Shown: in pieces, positions 46,516-54,760 of the stretch | Layout: each line of letters begins with the position of its first letter | How positions within the stretch are numbered: the stretch's first letter is position 1 | DNA from: a virus | Strand: one strand, 5' to 3' | Virus record (IMG/VR): IMGVR_UViG_3300017971_000013 | Coordinates: 39,596 to 103,595 of that record | Length of the DNA: 64,000 nucleotides | Made by a program: the position numbers and the translations under genes | The notes under the pieces: model-generated | Database searches by the model: none | Told to the model about the DNA's origin: nothing | The model's input: only the letters and a program-made list of their open reading frames with translations

Positions 46516-48531
46516 ATGTCTTACACCTTTTTTCAAAATCCAGACTCTGTTCATCTGACGTCTCCTTCTTATATGGCTCTACCGGAGTTGGATTTACAAC
46601 GAATTAGACGATACATCTACCACTGGAAGCGGTATGCAGGTATTTCCTGGGAATTCCAGCGTGAAGATGGTTCTTCTTTAGCTACTTATAATTTCATTCG
46701 AAAATTCGTCGACAAACATATTTATTGGTTGATTGGTAAAGGCGTTAATTTCACCGTTCAAGAGCCCTTAAGTGAGATAATCGGGGATTTCATCGACATT
46801 GTGTGGCGTGAGAACAATGGGGATCAGCTGAAACAGGATATGGCTTTGATGGGAGGTGTTACGGGCGATGTGTTTGTGCTCGTAACTGATAGGCCACATC
46901 AGCAATCTTTTGATTCTGTATTTAAGAAACATGGTATTCATATTCAGCTGCTAGCCTCTGAAACTGTGTTTCCTAGGTTTTTTGGCTCACTCACACAGAC
47001 TCCAGAATGGTATGAGGTTAGAACTCCTCACTATAATGAAAAAGGTGAGGTTCAACTGTTCATTCAAGAGATTTACCAAGACAGGATAGTGGAATACACG
47101 GATGGTTATAGAGAGGCCACCGAGCGCACATTTCCTAATCCTTTAGGCGAATTTCCTATTGTTCATGTGCCAAATATCAAGATGGGTACAGAGTACTTTG
47201 GCATCTCCGATGTTGAAGACATTTTAGGGCTGAATGATTCATTTAATAACAAGGCAACGGATCTAGAAGATATTATTTATTATAATGCTTCTCCTTTGCT
47301 TTTGTTGTTTGGCGCGAAACTGGCTGAAGGCGAACGGAGCCCTAAATCCATCTGGTCCGGTCTTCCGCCAGAAGCTAAGGCCCAGTTAATTGAGATGGAC
47401 AACGGAACACTTAATAGCTCTCTTGATTATCTTGATATGTTATATAGTAATATGTTGCGTATTGGAGATATTCCGGCGGGCTCTTTAGGTGACACACAGC
47501 CGATCTCTAATACTTCTGGTGTTGCTCTACATACTCAATATTTACCTCTGATTGAAAGGGCCGCTCGGAAATATCCGAACTATGCAGCTCTTTTTAAACA
47601 CATCAATTATTTGGTGCTGAAATGGGGTGAATTAAAAGGGCATATTGAGAGGGATCTTTCTAAACTAAATATTTGTCAGTATTGTGGAGGAAAGATCCTT
47701 GAAACACGAGAAAGTGTAAACACAGCTGAATTTGTTACTGAACTACCGAATCCTCAGGTTCTAGAAGCAGATAACTCTTTCAATCAAATGTTGCAACTTG
47801 GCAATGTTCCGGTTTATAGAGATCGCTGTTTCGAGGTCGACAAAAAAACCTTACAGGTAGAAGATCCTAACAACCGTAAGGTAAAAATGTTGACTGACAT
47901 TGGATTCGGAGTTAAGTTAGCAGACTTGGATAAACAAGAGTTGTCAAGTGGCAAGGTTAACTCTTTTTGGTTGCCAAATACTGATATGGAGCCACTTACA
48001 GAAGAAGATGATGTAACTACTACATCAGAGGTTCTTCGTAATCTTGATTTTCCTGAAGAGCCAGACTACTATGAAGTTGTATTTCGCAGAGATTTTACAG
48101 AAGAGGAGTTAAAGGGGAATGATGTACCTCCTAAAGCACAGAAACCTGTGCGTGGTGTGGTGCGTTCTTTTATAACTCCTAAAAATTGCCACCACGCCGA
48201 GCCTTTAAATCCTTATGAGACAGATGTAGACTTTATTTCTGTCTTACCTAGAGATGAACACCTGCAAGCTACCCTTTGGCAGCAATATCAGACTGCAGGT
48301 TGGACCACCCCAGAAGAGGCTCGCGAGAATATACCAACTCTTGCTGACCTAGAATCAAAACCACAAACAGTTTTTCAGAAGCTACAAATTCCAGAGGCGG
48401 AAGATGTAGCCGAAGTTGAAGGTGAGGAAGGCAAAAAATCTTCTCCCACATCGGATAGTGGCGAAGGTCAAATGTCTTCTGGAAAGGACCTGGAGCGTCT
48501 AATGACGAAACCAGGCGGAACTAATCAATAG
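46516..48531 (+). CDS. Portal protein
   Basis: 671 residues, directly downstream of terL. The length and the order (terminase, portal, scaffold, capsid) fit a portal. Segments such as FIRKFVDKHIYWLIGKG near residue 62 and LNDSFNNKATDLEDIIYYNA near 238 are consistent with portal proteins of large phages. The C-terminal third contains CQYCGG, unusual for the family, and an acidic tail. It forms the dodecameric ring for DNA entry. Confidence 0.82.
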   Translation: MSYTFFQNPDSVHLTSPSYMALPELDLQRIRRYIYHWKRYAGISWEFQREDGSSLATYNFIRKFVDKHIYWLIGKGVNFTVQEPLSEIIGDFIDIVWRENNGDQLKQDMALMGGVTGDVFVLVTDRPHQQSFDSVFKKHGIHIQLLASETVFPRFFGSLTQTPEWYEVRTPHYNEKGEVQLFIQEIYQDRIVEYTDGYREATERTFPNPLGEFPIVHVPNIKMGTEYFGISDVEDILGLNDSFNNKATDLEDIIYYNASPLLLLFGAKLAEGERSPKSIWSGLPPEAKAQLIEMDNGTLNSSLDYLDMLYSNMLRIGDIPAGSLGDTQPISNTSGVALHTQYLPLIERAARKYPNYAALFKHINYLVLKWGELKGHIERDLSKLNICQYCGGKILETRESVNTAEFVTELPNPQVLEADNSFNQMLQLGNVPVYRDRCFEVDKKTLQVEDPNNRKVKMLTDIGFGVKLADLDKQELSSGKVNSFWLPNTDMEPLTEEDDVTTTSEVLRNLDFPEEPDYYEVVFRRDFTEEELKGNDVPPKAQKPVRGVVRSFITPKNCHHAEPLNPYETDVDFISVLPRDEHLQATLWQQYQTAGWTTPEEARENIPTLADLESKPQTVFQKLQIPEAEDVAEVEGEEGKKSSPTSDSGEGQMSSGKDLERLMTKPGGTNQ

Positions 48532-48541
48532 GAGATTAGAC

Positions 48542-48802
48542 ATGGCAAAGCGTTATGGTCAGGGTATTGCTCGGCGCAACCGCGTCGGGGCTACTACCTC
48601 GCCAAACCCTGTTCGTAAGCCGATGGGCCGTCAGGGTGAGTATGGAACTCCTGGTTCTATTTATTCGGGTGAGGTTAATGAATACCCGAATACTTCCAAT
48701 CCGAGAAACGATCCTACTTTAGGTAATCCTGCTGATGTAGCCGTCGATGGCGGTCTTCCTGTTGTCAGCAAGGCTTTTCGTAACACGGGCCGAATTCGTT
48801 AA
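48542..48802 (+). CDS. Small structural protein, hypothetical
   Basis: 86 residues, basic N-terminus (AKRYGQGIARRNR), Gly/Pro/Asn rich. It is placed between portal and scaffold, where head accessory proteins are usual. No family is recognised. Confidence 0.65.
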   Translation: MAKRYGQGIARRNRVGATTSPNPVRKPMGRQGEYGTPGSIYSGEVNEYPNTSNPRNDPTLGNPADVAVDGGLPVVSKAFRNTGRIR

Positions 48803-48833
48803 TTTTTAGGCCGTATATTTAGAGGAGACAATT

Positions 48834-50069
48834 ATGCCGGACTCTATTAATACAACTACTGGAGACCAAGTTCAGCCGACACAGACTACTGATCCGCAGC
48901 AGCAGACTGTGCCTGTTTCTCAGACTCAGGCTTTTCCTCAAGATGCAGCAGCGCAGCAGCCACAGGCTCCTGTTCAGCCTCAGCCGCAAGCTTATCCTCC
49001 TCAGTCAGCTAATATTGATGAGGTTATGAAGCTTGTTAATTTGAGTAAAGCTGAAGATCGTAAGTCTTATAATGAAAAAATTGCTTCTCTGGAGTCTAAG
49101 CTTTCTGCCGCTGAGAAGCAGCTGAAAGAGGTACAGGAACCTGATTATTCTACAATCAAAGATGAGAAGATCAGGACAGAACTTCAGAGCTTGCAGCAGC
49201 AGCTGACAGCTGAAAAAACTGCGCGCGAGGATCTCGAGAAAAGAAACGAATTAGAGGCCTATAAATCTCACATTCGTTCCCTTCTTCGTCCTGGCGAAGC
49301 TGTAGAGGCTATGATTGGTGGCGGAAGCATTGAAGAGATTAACCGCTCTGTTGCTATGGCAAAAGCTGAGGCAGATAGATTGCGTTCAATGTTTGCGCCC
49401 GCTGTTCAGCAACAGCAGATGCCACAGCCTCAGGTACAGCAGCAGTATTTTCCCCCACAGCCGCAGCAGAATATTCCTTCGGTTTCTCAGCAGGCACAGG
49501 CAATGCCTCAGCCTTCTGTTGGACCGACGGCTCCGTCTCCTCAACCCCCTGTTTTAGATGTTGGTCAGGATTCTAATCTTTTGGCTCAGTCTCAGCAATT
49601 GACTGGTGACCAGGCGCGCCGAACCGGTAGTTATATGCAGAGCAGAGAACAGCTGCTTAATACTATTCAGCAAATGACTGGCGGCGGAATGCCTTCTTTT
49701 AAATTAGAGCCAACTAATTCCTTTGGGCAACATCCTGTGTCTGCTACAAATGTACAATCGCTTTCATGGCCGCAGCCTGGACAACAGGCTGGATATGCTC
49801 CTCCAGGCCATCAAAGCCCGCAGGCTAGACAGCGTGCAGGTGTCTACACACCCCCGCAAGCACCCGCACAGCCGCCGTCCCCCCATCAGTCTTATCAACA
49901 GGGTGGTTTTCAGCAACCACAAATAGGGCAGCCAACGCCTGTTCAGCAGGCACATAATATGCAGGGAGGTATGCCAGACTTTCAGCAAGGTGGAATTGCT
50001 CCGGCAGACGCAGGCACATCTTCCACTCTGCAGAATCCAACTGGCCACCCCATGTTTAGAAACTCGTAG
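48834..50069 (+). CDS. Scaffold-like Gln/Pro-rich protein
   Basis: 411 residues. It starts with a Gln/Pro/Thr-rich region, has a coiled coil (about 65-150: EDRKSYNEKIASLESKLSAA and on), and ends with a long Gln/Pro/Gly-rich region. The position before the major capsid gene and this architecture fit a scaffolding protein or a head assembly factor. No protease motif is seen. Confidence 0.7.
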   Translation: MPDSINTTTGDQVQPTQTTDPQQQTVPVSQTQAFPQDAAAQQPQAPVQPQPQAYPPQSANIDEVMKLVNLSKAEDRKSYNEKIASLESKLSAAEKQLKEVQEPDYSTIKDEKIRTELQSLQQQLTAEKTAREDLEKRNELEAYKSHIRSLLRPGEAVEAMIGGGSIEEINRSVAMAKAEADRLRSMFAPAVQQQQMPQPQVQQQYFPPQPQQNIPSVSQQAQAMPQPSVGPTAPSPQPPVLDVGQDSNLLAQSQQLTGDQARRTGSYMQSREQLLNTIQQMTGGGMPSFKLEPTNSFGQHPVSATNVQSLSWPQPGQQAGYAPPGHQSPQARQRAGVYTPPQAPAQPPSPHQSYQQGGFQQPQIGQPTPVQQAHNMQGGMPDFQQGGIAPADAGTSSTLQNPTGHPMFRNS

Positions 50070-50091
50070 AGGATGACAAGGAGAGAGGAAT

Positions 50092-51078
50092 ATGCCAGGT
50101 GTAATTAACACTGCTGTTGCTACTGGAGCTGGCTATAATCAGCTAACTGGTGCCATTCGCGATGTTTTTTCGGCCGAGATTTTTGTTCGCGCGCTTCCGC
50201 TTCTGCGCTTTGACCAGTTCGCTCTTTACCGATCCGAACTAGGTGTTCAGCCCGGGCACACCATTCAGATGCCCCAGCTGCACAACATCAAACGCGGCAA
50301 GATGATGACAGAGAAAGATGAGCTTGAGACCCAGGCCATGGCTCTGTCGACCCTGCAGATTACCGTGCATGAGTATGGTAATGCTGTTGGTTTTTCTGAG
50401 TTTCTTTTACAGACCAGCTTTTTCGATCAGATGACTTCGGCATCTATCGTTCTGGGTCGTGACTTTGCTGTCGTTTTAGACACAGAGCTTCGTACCTCGA
50501 TGCTGGCGGGTGCTGTTAATGTTGTTTATGCTAACGGCAAAACAGCGCGTACGGCTCTCGTTTCTGCAGACGTTCTGACTACTCAGGAAGTTAAGGACGC
50601 TGTTGAGGTCTTGGAAACTAATAACACACCTCGTTGGAATGGTGACCACTATGTGTGCATCATTCATCCTCATAGTGCTCGTCACTTAATGGATGCCAAT
50701 CAATGGATCGAGGCTAGCTTGTACGGTAACGTCGAGCAGATTTATCGCGCTGAAATTGGGCGTTATCATGATGTTCGTTTTATCTCGACGACGGTCATGA
50801 ACAATGGTGCCAATCCTACGGTAGATCCAAACACTGGTGACTACGTTGATATCGGTTTCGATCCTGCGCTGCAGAACGGCGTTGCCGGTAATCAGACGGT
50901 GGTTTATCAGTCTGTTATGTTTGGTGAGTTCTCTTTAGGCCATGCTGTTTCTTTGCCGGTCGAGCTGCGTGATAACGGAATCGAAGATTTCGGTCGCCGC
51001 CATGCTTTGGCTTGGTATTCAATTTTTGGCCAGGATGTTTTAGAGACGGACAATATCGTGGTTATTGAAACTGCGTAA
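50092..51078 (+). CDS. Major capsid protein, N4-gp56 type
   Basis: 328 residues. The sequence pattern, with TAIRDVFS-like beginning, QPGHTIQMPQLHNIKRGKMM, TLQITVHEYGNAVGFSE and the end FGRRHALAWYSIFGQ, fits the N4-gp56 major capsid family. A position after the scaffold is as expected. It forms the icosahedral shell. High expression is likely, given the strong site (GGAGAGAGG). Confidence 0.9.
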   Translation: MPGVINTAVATGAGYNQLTGAIRDVFSAEIFVRALPLLRFDQFALYRSELGVQPGHTIQMPQLHNIKRGKMMTEKDELETQAMALSTLQITVHEYGNAVGFSEFLLQTSFFDQMTSASIVLGRDFAVVLDTELRTSMLAGAVNVVYANGKTARTALVSADVLTTQEVKDAVEVLETNNTPRWNGDHYVCIIHPHSARHLMDANQWIEASLYGNVEQIYRAEIGRYHDVRFISTTVMNNGANPTVDPNTGDYVDIGFDPALQNGVAGNQTVVYQSVMFGEFSLGHAVSLPVELRDNGIEDFGRRHALAWYSIFGQDVLETDNIVVIETA

Positions 51079-51100
51079 TTCACTGTTGAGAAAACAAAGG

Positions 51101-51114
51101 TTGCCACTTGGCAA
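51101..51114 (+). repeat. Palindrome family copy (TTGCCACTTGGCAA)
   Basis: Perfect arms, followed by CTTT and AAAGGAG, then ATG 51133. It lies between the major capsid gene and its likely decoration gene. Confidence 0.85.
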
Positions 51115-51132
51115 CTTTAAAAGGAGAACGAG

Positions 51133-51810
51133 ATGCCTGTTTATAAGCGTGGACGGGGTTTCGCTGGTTTCAACCAGGTTAACCGTACCGAGCGTGCTTT
51201 CACGCACTATGAAGGTTTTGTTGATAACGCCGCTGGTTTTCAGATTGCTGCTCCAGATAAGCTTGACGGTGTGTTGGTTCCTTCTGTTGAGCCTTGGGAT
51301 GTTGGTAACAGCCCCATGATGTCTGTAGCCATCGCCGTTGGTGTTGGCATCGATATTTCGGCCGTTACTTTAGGTGGTAACGCAGCTATCGATTTCGTTC
51401 TGGACGGCGAGGCTGTTACGTTCGATCTCGAGACTCAGAATGGTCTGGCTATTGCTAACATGGCAGCGGCAGAGGCTTCTGAAATTACGGCAGCTATTAA
51501 CGCAATCGCTGCGCAGCTTGATCTTGATGATAAGATTTTTGCTACGTACGATTTTGGCGCTGTCAATGCTACCATGCATATCTTGCCTGGTGACGGTGAA
51601 GATGTAGCTTCTGTTGAGGTTACTGGTGGTCTTGCCGCTCTTCCCGTCTTCGGCGCAGCTACTGTTGCTGAGATGAAGTGGAGCGATTTCACTTATGCTA
51701 AGTCTGATCCTGCTGATTGGACGATTGCTTATGATGCTAGCGCTCCTGAGCTGGATCTTACTAACGCTTCCGGCGCTGCTATCCATACTGCCTTTATTAT
51801 TCGTTACTAG
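51133..51810 (+). CDS. Head decoration-like protein, 225 aa
   Basis: 225 residues directly after the capsid gene, Ala/Asp/Val-rich and beta-rich. The placement and composition resemble head decoration or minor capsid proteins. No specific family is identified. It has its own strong ribosome binding site (AAAGGAG) and upstream palindrome. Confidence 0.6.
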   Translation: MPVYKRGRGFAGFNQVNRTERAFTHYEGFVDNAAGFQIAAPDKLDGVLVPSVEPWDVGNSPMMSVAIAVGVGIDISAVTLGGNAAIDFVLDGEAVTFDLETQNGLAIANMAAAEASEITAAINAIAAQLDLDDKIFATYDFGAVNATMHILPGDGEDVASVEVTGGLAALPVFGAATVAEMKWSDFTYAKSDPADWTIAYDASAPELDLTNASGAAIHTAFIIRY

Positions 51811-51850
51811 AGCTAACGAACTTATTTAAACAGATATTTAGGAGAACATA

Positions 51851-52126
51851 ATGGCCGACAAAGATTTTGACCAGCTTGTTGTAGAAGAAGAGAGTTTTCT
51901 TGAAGGTGGCGACGGTCCCGTAACGATTTCTTCTGCGTCTGAACCGCTTCCACAGCCCAATGATCAGGCCTTGGGCGGGAATGTTGACCTTGTAGCTGTG
52001 GTTGCGGTGAAGACCTTAAGAAAGGTGCATGTCGGTGGTTCCTGGTATACGTTTCAATCAGGAAAAACTTCCATGGTGCCATCTACGGTACTTAATCATC
52101 TTAAAGAGAAAGGTATAATTCACTGA
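51851..52126 (+). CDS. Hypothetical head protein, 91 aa
   Basis: 91 residues with TTAGGAG upstream. The acidic N-terminus precedes a beta-rich core (VAVVAVKTLRKVHVGGSWYT) and a C-terminal helix. It overlaps the next start by one base (TGATG). The position suggests a head completion or joining role. Confidence 0.65.
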   Translation: MADKDFDQLVVEEESFLEGGDGPVTISSASEPLPQPNDQALGGNVDLVAVVAVKTLRKVHVGGSWYTFQSGKTSMVPSTVLNHLKEKGIIH

Positions 52127-53520
52127 TGATGATTGAACGTTTCCGCACCATGACGGGGGATATCTCCTACGCTAAACCAGCTGTTGTCATTGAAATTGAT
52201 CCTACTGCTGGGCTTAGGGATGCCGAGGTTACTGTAACTGTCTTAAACGGCGTTCTAGCCTTGACTCCTAGTACTGGTCGTGGGGGCCTTCAAATATCTC
52301 TTCAGGATGAACGTGTATCTACTCTAGAAAAACTCGTTGAATACTTAAATGCTCAACGATCTTATAATGCTCATTTAGGCAGAAACGCAAAATCTTATCA
52401 TGATTCAATAGACATAGGAGACGTATATAACAGAGAGATTTCTCCAGAGTTGGATGGGGTCACTCTTTACTCTCATGTTTATTGTGATAGGGAATGTTGG
52501 GCTTTTCTTGAGCGGGGTATGAATCGTCATAATCCCACGTTTAGTTCTTTAGACGAAGTTCCTCCCAATGAATTAGATTTTGTTTTTACTTTGGCGCGTT
52601 GTGAATTTCTTGGTGACTTGGCTGCTGATGCAACACGTCGGGCTTACATGGAAGAGAGCGTATCTACGCTTTTAGATCTGAAAGCCGACTTAGAAAATCA
52701 ATACAAGCGCGACTACTCAAGGCTAAATAGAGCATTTAAGCCTATAGAGAATACACCGGAGGTTCAGGGCGAGGGAGATGTTCTTGTTGGTCAGTACAAC
52801 AGGAAAGATCCTCGCTGGGGGTTCATGTATCCTTTAAATAGGAACAAGGCCCCTTATAAACCTCTTTTAAATGAGGTTATACCTTCTGATATTTCTGACA
52901 AGAGCGTATTGATTCGTTGGATAAGACCTGCAGAGGTGGATTGGGCTAGAATAGAACTATGGAGAGATACTCGGCCAGAGGTTAGAAGAGAGGATGTTTC
53001 TAAGACAGCCTATATGACAACTTCGCGCCGTGTGTTTGCTTATCCTTGGGCTAAATCTGAATCCGCTTCTGTTACAATCTTACCTAACTTTAACTACGAT
53101 TCTAACGCAGAATTTGTTCCTACAAAGTTCTTAGACGAGACAGTCGAGCCGGATACTAGGTATTACTACAAGCTGTATGTGGTAGACTCAACCGGCATGA
53201 TGTCGAGTTCAGATACAATATTGGTGGAAACGGCGCCATTACGTGCTTTATTGGACGACACTGCGCCCGTCACACCAACTTTTACAACTTTAGGTACTCT
53301 TGAGCCGCTGACTTTTGCAGGTACTGGTTTTGTAGCAGGCTGTAGATTCTATGTAGGTGAAAAAGAAATTACTAATGTTGTGATTGTAACGCCTAATCAA
53401 GCAACCGGAGACCTTCCTCCTTTCTATAATGAAAATCAAACGGGTAGTAAGATCGTTACCGTGGTTAGTCCTGAAGGACAACTAGATCAGGTTCCCGCTG
53501 GTTTTGAATTGAGAGCGTAA
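52126..53520 (+). CDS. Neck or head-tail protein with Ig-like domains
   Basis: 464 residues. The C-terminal 80 residues form an IPT/TIG-type Ig fold (LTFAGTGFVAGCRFYVGEKE and TVVSPEGQLDQVPAGFEL). A fibronectin III-like part (VLIRWIRPAEVDWARIELWR to YYYKLYVVDSTG) lies before it. The N-terminal half is unknown. Phage head and neck proteins often carry such surface Ig domains. Confidence 0.7.
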   Translation: MMIERFRTMTGDISYAKPAVVIEIDPTAGLRDAEVTVTVLNGVLALTPSTGRGGLQISLQDERVSTLEKLVEYLNAQRSYNAHLGRNAKSYHDSIDIGDVYNREISPELDGVTLYSHVYCDRECWAFLERGMNRHNPTFSSLDEVPPNELDFVFTLARCEFLGDLAADATRRAYMEESVSTLLDLKADLENQYKRDYSRLNRAFKPIENTPEVQGEGDVLVGQYNRKDPRWGFMYPLNRNKAPYKPLLNEVIPSDISDKSVLIRWIRPAEVDWARIELWRDTRPEVRREDVSKTAYMTTSRRVFAYPWAKSESASVTILPNFNYDSNAEFVPTKFLDETVEPDTRYYYKLYVVDSTGMMSSSDTILVETAPLRALLDDTAPVTPTFTTLGTLEPLTFAGTGFVAGCRFYVGEKEITNVVIVTPNQATGDLPPFYNENQTGSKIVTVVSPEGQLDQVPAGFELRA

Positions 53521-53522
53521 TT

Positions 53523-54026
53523 ATGGCGCGCGGATACCACACAGCGACTCTTGTCGTAAAAAAAGGTTTTGGGTGGGGAGACGCGCGTAAAAATGTACGC
53601 AAACTACAGCCTATGATTCGGCTAGCTGTAGAAGGTGCTCTCTACGATGCAGCAGAGATGTTTAGAAATAAACTCGTACGTGGCATTTATTCTGGAGCAT
53701 TACCTACAGAAAACCAGGCTCTTTCGGCTAAATGGAAAGAAGAGAAGGCAGAAAAAGGTCATTCTCCTTTGACTCTTGTTGCTACAGGTAAGTATCTAGA
53801 TTCGATTAGAATAGTTAAAAGGCGAAAGACAGTCACGAGAGGCCTACAAGCAGAGGTTTGGTTGGGTGTAGATGATCCAGATTCTGTGGAAAAGGCTATG
53901 ACGCACGAATATGGACTTGGTAAAAACCCAGAAAGACCTCATTGGCGTCCTACTGCTATTTGGTTTAAAAGATTTGGTGGAAATTTCTTAGGTGAGATGT
54001 TGCGTAAACGATTGATAGCGAGGTGA
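53523..54026 (+). CDS. Minor tail/neck protein, HK97 gp10-like
   Basis: 167 residues, basic N-terminal half with an alpha/beta arrangement (RLAVEGALYDAAEMFRNKLV, then TGKYLDSIRIV, then HEYGLG and RPTAIWFKR). This order matches gp10-like tail completion proteins. Located just before the tail terminator-like and sheath genes. Confidence 0.65.
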   Translation: MARGYHTATLVVKKGFGWGDARKNVRKLQPMIRLAVEGALYDAAEMFRNKLVRGIYSGALPTENQALSAKWKEEKAEKGHSPLTLVATGKYLDSIRIVKRRKTVTRGLQAEVWLGVDDPDSVEKAMTHEYGLGKNPERPHWRPTAIWFKRFGGNFLGEMLRKRLIAR

Positions 54027-54028
54027 AT

Positions 54029-54751
54029 ATGGGAGACGTTAACAAAAAGAAATTGATAGCTGTTTCTCATCGAATTCGAATCGCTATGAAAAATTTACTC
54101 AAACAAGGCCTGAATCATATTCTTGTTCAACAAGGATTATTTAACAGTAAGATTCTGAACATAGGTGAAAGACGTGACGGTGTTGACTACAAAGATGCAC
54201 CTCAGATCACTATAGACTATTTAAACAGGGAATTTAACCCTGTTCATTATCATTACGACCGGCCGATTGTTAGGCCGGTTGAAGCTTCTAAAGCTAAAGC
54301 TGTATTTGCCTACGGGTCTGAAAAAGAAGGCTACCTTCAACAGATGGTGTACAAGCATCCAATGCCGTACACCTATTATTACATTGTGGCCGTGTGGTCT
54401 CATCACCACAACGCGGCCGAGGCAGAGGCGATTGTAGAGGCAATTCAGCATCCTAGCGTTTTGCCAGAGAGAGGTTATGTTCCTGTAACATTGTCAGATG
54501 GCAATGTTTACAATTGGAACATGTTTTGTGGTGATGTTTCGAAAATAGACCCGCGTAAAATGTTATCACAGCGTGCACCCGAAGATTTCACATCTGAAGA
54601 ATATCGGGTCGAGCTGATGTATACTGTGGAAGGTTTCAACGACCCATTCTTGTATGGTGAGAGACAAGCTACAATAAGTCGGACAGTTCTTGAAATGGAA
54701 CGTCTTGATGGTGTTGAAACAGAGGAGCACCTGATAGAACCTATAGAATAG
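54029..54751 (+). CDS. Putative tail terminator or neck protein
   Basis: 240 residues from ATG 54029 (GAGGT upstream); GTG 54023 is possible. It sits directly before the sheath gene, where tail terminators are usually encoded. No diagnostic motif is visible. A palindrome-like site (TTGTCAGATGGCAA, 54491) lies inside. Confidence 0.55.
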   Translation: MGDVNKKKLIAVSHRIRIAMKNLLKQGLNHILVQQGLFNSKILNIGERRDGVDYKDAPQITIDYLNREFNPVHYHYDRPIVRPVEASKAKAVFAYGSEKEGYLQQMVYKHPMPYTYYYIVAVWSHHHNAAEAEAIVEAIQHPSVLPERGYVPVTLSDGNVYNWNMFCGDVSKIDPRKMLSQRAPEDFTSEEYRVELMYTVEGFNDPFLYGERQATISRTVLEMERLDGVETEEHLIEPIE

Positions 54752-54760
54752 GAGGGTTAA

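Noticed and set aside
49764-50111. Minus-strand 115-codon frame opposite the scaffold-like gene
   Set aside because: It is a shadow of the Gln/Pro-rich coding sequence; it has no start signal and no neighbours on that strand.
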